Shown piece by piece: positions 59,802 to 64,000 of a stretch of 64,000 nt of DNA. The notes beneath the pieces are model-generated. The model did no database searches. It saw nothing but the letters and a program-made list of their open reading frames with translations, and was not told the DNA's origin. The translations under genes and the position numbers were made by a program. Origin of the DNA: G965215145 sp965215145 (GTDB lineage: Bacteria; Bacteroidota; Rhodothermia; Rhodothermales; JANQRZ01); contig OZ244038.1 of NCBI GenBank assembly GCA_965215145.1, positions 1,488,001-1,552,000 on the forward strand, in the 5' to 3' direction. The first letter of the stretch is position 1. Every line of letters starts with the position of its first letter.

Positions 59802-61211
59802 ATGAGCACGTCCACGACCTCACAGACGGCTGACACGGCCGCCACGCTCACCGGCCAGGCCGACGTCCTCCGGAGCAAGCTCCAGGACAAGACGGCCGTC
59901 ATCGGCGTCGTCGGCCTCGGTTACGTCGGGCTCCCCCTGGCCGTCGAGTTCGCCCTCAAGGGCTTTCGCACGGTCGGCATCGAGCTCAACCGCGAGAAGG
60001 TGCTCCGCCTCAACGCCGCGGACAACTACATCCAGGACGTCCCCGACGCCGACCTCAAGCAGGCCCTCGACTCCGGCAAGTTCGTCGCCGAGGACGACTT
60101 CGCCTCCTCCGGCGACATCGACGTCTTCTTCATCTGCGTGCCCACGCCCGTCACCGAGTACAAGGACCCCGACGTGTCCTACATCCGCTCGGCCACGGAG
60201 TCCATCGCCGAGCACTTCCGGCCGGGACAGATGCTCATCCTCAAGAGCACGACCTATCCGGACACCACCGAGGGCGTCGTCCAGCCCATCCTCGAGGAGG
60301 CCGGTGAGGCCGAGGGCCTCACGATCGGGGAGGACTACTTCCTCGCCTTCAGCCCCGAGCGGATCGACCCCGGCAACCTCGAGTTCACGACGGCCAACAC
60401 CCCCGTCGTCGTCGGCGGCGTGACGCCGGCGTGCACGGAGCTGGCGAGCCTCGCGATGAAGCAGGTCGTCGGGATGGTCCACGAGGTCTCGAGCCCGAAG
60501 GTGGCCGAGATGGAGAAGCTCCTCGAGAACATCTTCCGCTCGGTCAACATCGCGCTCGTGAGCGAGCTGGCGCGGCTCTGCGACCGGATGGGGAACGTCT
60601 CGATCTGGGAGGTCGTCGAGGCGGCCGGCACGAAGCCGTTCGGGTTCATGCCGTTCTACCCCGGCCCCGGCATCGGCGGCCACTGCATCCCGATCGACCC
60701 GTACTACCTCTCGTGGCTGGCGCGCCGCTACGACTTCGAGACGAGCTTCATCACGCTGGCCGCGAGCACGAACGAGGCCATGCCGTTCTACGTCGTCGAG
60801 TCCGTGATGCGGGCCATCGCCGACCAGCCCGTTCGGCTTTCGGACGCGAAGGTGCTCATCCTCGGGACCTCGTTCAAGAAGGACGTCGACGACGTCCGGC
60901 ACTCGCCGGCGCTCCGCGTGATCGAGTTGCTCCGGGACCAGGGCGTGAACCACGTCAGCTACAGCGACCCCCACGTCGCCCGCCTGAGCGTCAAGACCCA
61001 CCGGCACGGCACGCTGGAGCTGGAGAACACCCCGCTCTCGGAGGACATCCTGAAGGGGCACGACGTGGCGGTGCTGCTGACCGAGCACAGCGACTTCGAC
61101 TACGAGACCATCGCGAAGCACGCCCGTGTCGTGATCGACACGCGGAACGGGATGAAGCAGGCCGCCAACGGCCGCGACAACGTCCGGCTCCTCGGCGGCG
61201 GCGCGTTCTAG
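59802..61211 (+). CDS. Nucleotide-sugar 6-dehydrogenase (UDP-HexNAc type)
   Basis: A 469-residue NAD-dependent enzyme. Rossmann motif IGVVGLGYVGLPLAVEFAL; VFFICVPTPVTEYKDPD; LAFSPERIDPGN; LLENIFRSVNIALVSELARL; catalytic GPGIGGHCIPIDPYY with Cys295; and KVLILGTSFKKDVDDVRHS in the C-terminal domain. The P-E-R-I-D-P-G block and GPGIGGHCIPIDP are typical of WbpA/WecC. With WecB in the same locus the likely product is UDP-ManNAcA; UDP-GlcNAcA is the alternative. This gives an acidic sugar that could be a target of the heparinase-like lyase. Confidence 0.9.
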   Translation: MSTSTTSQTADTAATLTGQADVLRSKLQDKTAVIGVVGLGYVGLPLAVEFALKGFRTVGIELNREKVLRLNAADNYIQDVPDADLKQALDSGKFVAEDDFASSGDIDVFFICVPTPVTEYKDPDVSYIRSATESIAEHFRPGQMLILKSTTYPDTTEGVVQPILEEAGEAEGLTIGEDYFLAFSPERIDPGNLEFTTANTPVVVGGVTPACTELASLAMKQVVGMVHEVSSPKVAEMEKLLENIFRSVNIALVSELARLCDRMGNVSIWEVVEAAGTKPFGFMPFYPGPGIGGHCIPIDPYYLSWLARRYDFETSFITLAASTNEAMPFYVVESVMRAIADQPVRLSDAKVLILGTSFKKDVDDVRHSPALRVIELLRDQGVNHVSYSDPHVARLSVKTHRHGTLELENTPLSEDILKGHDVAVLLTEHSDFDYETIAKHARVVIDTRNGMKQAANGRDNVRLLGGGAF

Positions 61212-61235
61212 ACTCCTTCTCCAACGGTATCGATC

Positions 61236-61263
61236 GGCGGCCGGGCCCTCGCGCCCGGCCGCC
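61236..61263. other. GC-rich perfect hairpin between dehydrogenase and cysQ
   Basis: GGCGGCCGGGC and GCCCGGCCGCC pair over 11 bp around CCTCGC. No T-tract, so it is either a 3'-end stabiliser or a factor-dependent terminator of the polymer-assembly genes. Confidence 0.5.
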
Positions 61264-61286
61264 CTCACGTTAACCCCCGCCCGACC

Positions 61287-62087
61287 ATGATCGACCGCAT
61301 ACGCGACATCGCCGAGGCCGCCGGCGAGCGCATCCTCGAGTTCTACGGCCGCGAGCTCCCCGTCGAGGTCAAGGCCGACGACTCGCCGCTCACGCAGGCC
61401 GACCGCGCCAGCCACACCGCCATCGCCGAGGCGCTGGCCGAGGCGTTCCCCGAGATCCCCGTGCTCTCCGAAGAGTCCGCGCCCGAGGACGTCTCCGAGC
61501 GCCGGAGCTGGTCGCGGTTCTGGGTCGTGGACCCGATGGACGGGACGAAGGAGTTCATCAAGCAGACGGGGCAGTTCACCGTCAACATCGCGCTGGTGGA
61601 GGAGGGGGCCGACGGTCCGGAGCCGGTGCTCGGTGTCGTCCACGTTCCAGTCCAGAAGCTGACTTACTTCGCCGAGCGCGGCAAGGGTGCCTTCAAGCAG
61701 AACCGCTCGGGCGAGCCCCGGCCGATCCGCGTCCGTCGGGCGGATCCCGAGCGGCTCACCGTCGTCGCCAGCCGGGACCACGCGGGGCCGGAGGTCGCCG
61801 CCATCCTCGCGAACATGACCAACGATGGGGTCGAGGTCGAGTCGGCGTCGATGGGGAGCTCGCTGAAGTTCTGCCTCGTCGCCGAGGGCGCCGCCGACTA
61901 CTACCCGCGCACGGTGCCCACAATGGAATGGGACACGGCAGCGGCGCAGTGCGTCGTCGAGGCCGCCGGCGGGCGCGTCACCACGCTCGACAGCGAACGG
62001 CTGCGCTACAACAAGGAGAGCCTCCGCAACCCCTCGATCATGACGTTCGGGGACGCGGGGATCGACTGGCAGCGCTACCTCCCGTAG
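61287..62087 (+). CDS. cysQ: 3'(2'),5'-bisphosphate nucleotidase CysQ
   Basis: A 266-residue inositol-monophosphatase-fold enzyme. Motif 1 LSEESAPEDVS, metal-binding WVVDPMDGTKEFIKQTGQF and the motif TVPTMEWDTAAAQCVVEAAGG (in parts: PTMEWDTAAAQ) define CysQ. It hydrolyses PAP (3'-phosphoadenosine 5'-phosphate), the by-product of PAPS sulfotransfer, to AMP. PAP inhibits sulfotransferases, so its location at the end of a nine-sulfotransferase locus is functionally coherent. It starts after a strong hairpin and is followed 27 bp on by the SLC13 permease. Confidence 0.95.
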   Translation: MIDRIRDIAEAAGERILEFYGRELPVEVKADDSPLTQADRASHTAIAEALAEAFPEIPVLSEESAPEDVSERRSWSRFWVVDPMDGTKEFIKQTGQFTVNIALVEEGADGPEPVLGVVHVPVQKLTYFAERGKGAFKQNRSGEPRPIRVRRADPERLTVVASRDHAGPEVAAILANMTNDGVEVESASMGSSLKFCLVAEGAADYYPRTVPTMEWDTAAAQCVVEAAGGRVTTLDSERLRYNKESLRNPSIMTFGDAGIDWQRYLP

Positions 62088-62114
62088 CGGCGACCACCGC
62101 CCGAGGGACCGCGC

Positions 62115-63917
62115 ATGGACACAGCGCTCGGCGACCCCGTACTCGGCTGGGGGGCGTACTTCACGCTCGGCACGCTCGGGCTGATGACGCTGGCACTCGT
62201 CCGCAGCGTCGCCAGCCCGGACCTCGTCCTGCTCGGCACGCTCGGGCTCCTCATGCTCGTCGGCATCGTCGAGCCGTCGGCGGCGCTGGCGGGGTTCGCC
62301 AACCCCGCCGTCGTCACGATCGGCGCGCTCTTCGTCGTGGCGGCGGGGATCGAGCGGACGCGGGCCCTGGCCGCGCTCGACCGGCTCCTCCGGCCGCAGG
62401 CTGGGGCGACCCGGAGCGAGCGAGGAGTGTTGGCGCGGGTGATGCCGCTGACGGTCGTGCTCTCGGCGTTCATGAACAACACGCCCGTCGTGGCGATGCT
62501 CATCCCGCAGGTGCAGGAATGGGCACGGCGGAACGGGCTGGCCGCCTCGAAGCTCCTCATCCCGCTCTCCTACGCCGCCATCGTCGGCGGCACGATCACG
62601 CTCGTGGGGACCTCGACGAACGTGATCGTCCACGGGCTGCTGCTGGCCGAGGGGCTCCCCGGCTTCGGAATGTTCGACTTCACGGCGGCGGGCTTGCCGG
62701 CGGCACTGTGCGTCGTGGCCTACTTCGCCACGCTCGGCCTGCGGACGCTCCCGGTGCGCGAGAGCGGCAGCGAGGGCCTCGGCCAGCGGCTCCAGGAGTA
62801 CCACTTCGACGTCCGGGTCTCCGCCGACGCGCCCTTCCTCGGGGGGACCATCGAGGAGGCCGGGCTGCGGATGCTCCGCGACGCCTACCTCGCGCACATC
62901 CGCCGGGGAGACCGTCTCCTCCCGGGCTCCCCGGAGGTCAGCCTCGAGGGCCGCGACGTGCTCACCTTCGTCGGTGACCACCGGATCATGGAGGAGATGC
63001 TCGAACGGCCGGGGCTGGAGCGGGTGGTCGAGCCGCTCTACATCGGCGGGCTCCGCAAGGCGACGGACCTCGTGCTCTACGAGGCCGTTGTCGCGACGGG
63101 GTCCCAGCTGGTCGGGCGGACGCTGGAGGAGGCCCGCTTTCGGGAGCGCTTCGGGGGCGTCGTCCTCGCCATCCAACGGCACGGCGAGCCGCTAGCCGGC
63201 TCGCTCGGCCGGACCCCGCTCCACGCCGGCGACCTCCTCCTCATCGAGGCCCGGCCCACCGCCGGCGTCCGGAGCCGCCGGGGGGACTTCGCCCTCGTGG
63301 TCCCCGTGGCGAAGCAGCCGCCGCAGGCGTCGCGGCGGGCGCCGCTCTCGCTCGCGCTGCTCGTCGGGATGGTCGCCGCGGCGGCGTTCGGCGTGGTCCC
63401 CCTCGTGGTGGCCGCCTTCAGCGCCGCGCTCGCCATGATCCTGACGGGGTGCGTCTCCGGGCCCCGCGCCCGCGAGTCCATCGACTTCTCGGTCCTCCTC
63501 GTGATCGCCGCGGCGCTCGGGATCGGGCGGGCCGTGCAGGCGACGGGGCTGGCCGACGCCGCGGCGCACGGCATCTCCGCGCTCGCCGTCGGCGCGGCCC
63601 CCGTCATCGCGCTGCTGCTGCTCTACCTCGCCACGGTCCTGCTGACCGAGGTGGTCTCGAACCAGGCGGCGGCCGTGCTGATGTTCCCCGTCGCCCTCTC
63701 CGTGGCGGCGGAGCTCGGCCTCGACGTGAAGGCGGCGGCCCTGACGATCGCCCTCGCCGCTTCGGCCAGCTTCCTGACGCCCATCGGCTACCAGACCAAC
63801 CTCATGGTGATGGGGCCCGGCGGCTACCGCTACACGGACTTCCTCCGTGCTGGCCTCCCCGTGTTGCTCATCGTGATGACCGTCACCGTCACGGCCATCT
63901 CGCTGGTGTGGCTCTGA
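62115..63917 (+). CDS. SLC13-family permease with two TrkA-C domains (probable sulfate transporter)
   Basis: A 600-residue membrane protein. TM bundle, then soluble centre (residues ~205-395) with two TrkA-C/RCK-C modules (FLGGTIEEAGLRMLRDAYLA, LVGRTLEEARFRERFGGVVL), then TM bundle. The transport motif VLSAFMNNTPVVAMLIPQV in the first half and ATVLLTEVVSNQAAAVLMFP in the second are the SNT/TNQ-type signatures of the DASS/SLC13 family. Members with this layout take up sulfate in several bacteria. Next to cysQ and in the sulfotransferase locus, sulfate is the likely substrate; dicarboxylate or another anion is not excluded. Confidence 0.88.
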   Translation: MDTALGDPVLGWGAYFTLGTLGLMTLALVRSVASPDLVLLGTLGLLMLVGIVEPSAALAGFANPAVVTIGALFVVAAGIERTRALAALDRLLRPQAGATRSERGVLARVMPLTVVLSAFMNNTPVVAMLIPQVQEWARRNGLAASKLLIPLSYAAIVGGTITLVGTSTNVIVHGLLLAEGLPGFGMFDFTAAGLPAALCVVAYFATLGLRTLPVRESGSEGLGQRLQEYHFDVRVSADAPFLGGTIEEAGLRMLRDAYLAHIRRGDRLLPGSPEVSLEGRDVLTFVGDHRIMEEMLERPGLERVVEPLYIGGLRKATDLVLYEAVVATGSQLVGRTLEEARFRERFGGVVLAIQRHGEPLAGSLGRTPLHAGDLLLIEARPTAGVRSRRGDFALVVPVAKQPPQASRRAPLSLALLVGMVAAAAFGVVPLVVAAFSAALAMILTGCVSGPRARESIDFSVLLVIAAALGIGRAVQATGLADAAAHGISALAVGAAPVIALLLLYLATVLLTEVVSNQAAAVLMFPVALSVAAELGLDVKAAALTIALAASASFLTPIGYQTNLMVMGPGGYRYTDFLRAGLPVLLIVMTVTVTAISLVWL

Positions 63918-64000
63918 TGAATCCTTCGCTCCCCCTTCAGCGGCGCGAAAAGCTTCCGATATGAGCATTTGGTAAGAACCCCCCCGCCGGGTTGATACGG
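63918..64000 (+). other. Right edge, no gene seen
   Basis: Only two very short frames follow the permease (15 and 4 codons). If sulfate-activation genes (cysD, cysN, cysC) are part of this unit, they must lie beyond the window edge. Confidence 0.4.

Noticed and set aside
59820..63182. Minus-strand open frame of over 1,100 codons
   Set aside because: Antisense shadow of the 6-dehydrogenase, cysQ and the permease; Arg/Asp/Val/Gly-rich with no domain logic. High GC removes stop codons from antisense frames.
1..64000. CRISPR arrays, prophage, integrases or IS elements
   Set aside because: No regularly spaced repeats, no transposase, integrase or Cas-like proteins were seen in any frame; the only repeats are the short tandem units and the 306-bp pair listed.

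Overview
The window is very GC-rich and densely coded. Three secreted proteins end in Por/T9SS type A sorting domains, a mark of Bacteroidota. The high GC and the family mix (DUF1015 beside SerA, sorting-domain proteins, CPXCG protein) suggest the class Rhodothermia (Rhodothermales, Rubricoccaceae- or Salinibacter-like). The placement is inferred, not measured.

Layout. (1) 1-4.7 kb, minus strand: a truncated flippase-like membrane protein, a DUF2442/DUF4160 pair, an Omp85-type barrel, two decayed genes (deacetylase-like and methyltransferase) and a DUF411 copper-protein-like lipoprotein. (2) 4.9-10.2 kb: msrA, an internally deleted relic of an acetyltransferase whose relatives lie 20 kb away, initiator tRNA-Met, a secreted polysaccharide deacetylase, DUF1015-serA, and an RNase H-fold protein that probably starts at CTG. 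(3) 10.3-18.8 kb: sorting-domain secreted proteins, a possible split copper-amine-oxidase-like pair, PEP carboxylase, an LVIVD propeller protein and a small CPXCG protein. (4) 19.3-63.9 kb, all plus strand: one very large cell-surface polysaccharide locus.

The polysaccharide locus holds a complete Wzx/Wzy-type kit: tyrosine autokinase/co-polymerase, SLBB export protein, Wzx-like flippase, Wzy-like polymerase and a WecA-type initiating transferase fused to a CapD/PglF-type membrane region. It has a complete route to an activated nonulosonic (sialic-type) acid (NeuC, NeuB, NeuA), a UDP-GlcNAc epimerase with a nucleotide-sugar 6-dehydrogenase (probably ManNAcA), five glycosyltransferases, a heparinase II/III-like lyase, a fused ADH-Gfo/Idh/MocA oxidoreductase, a family of large two-domain acetyltransferases and a deacetylase.

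The distinguishing feature is nine PAPS-sulfotransferase-like genes (seven intact, two broken), with the PAP phosphatase CysQ and an SLC13-type permease at the distal end. I infer that the locus makes a multiply sulfated, nonulosonate-containing exopolysaccharide or capsule and carries its own sulfate-uptake and PAP-recycling genes. The decoration genes are being remodelled: a 306-bp perfect repeat between two acetyltransferases, a G6-tract frameshift, an exact 16-bp tandem duplication that breaks a sulfotransferase, other micro-duplications, and eroded copies.
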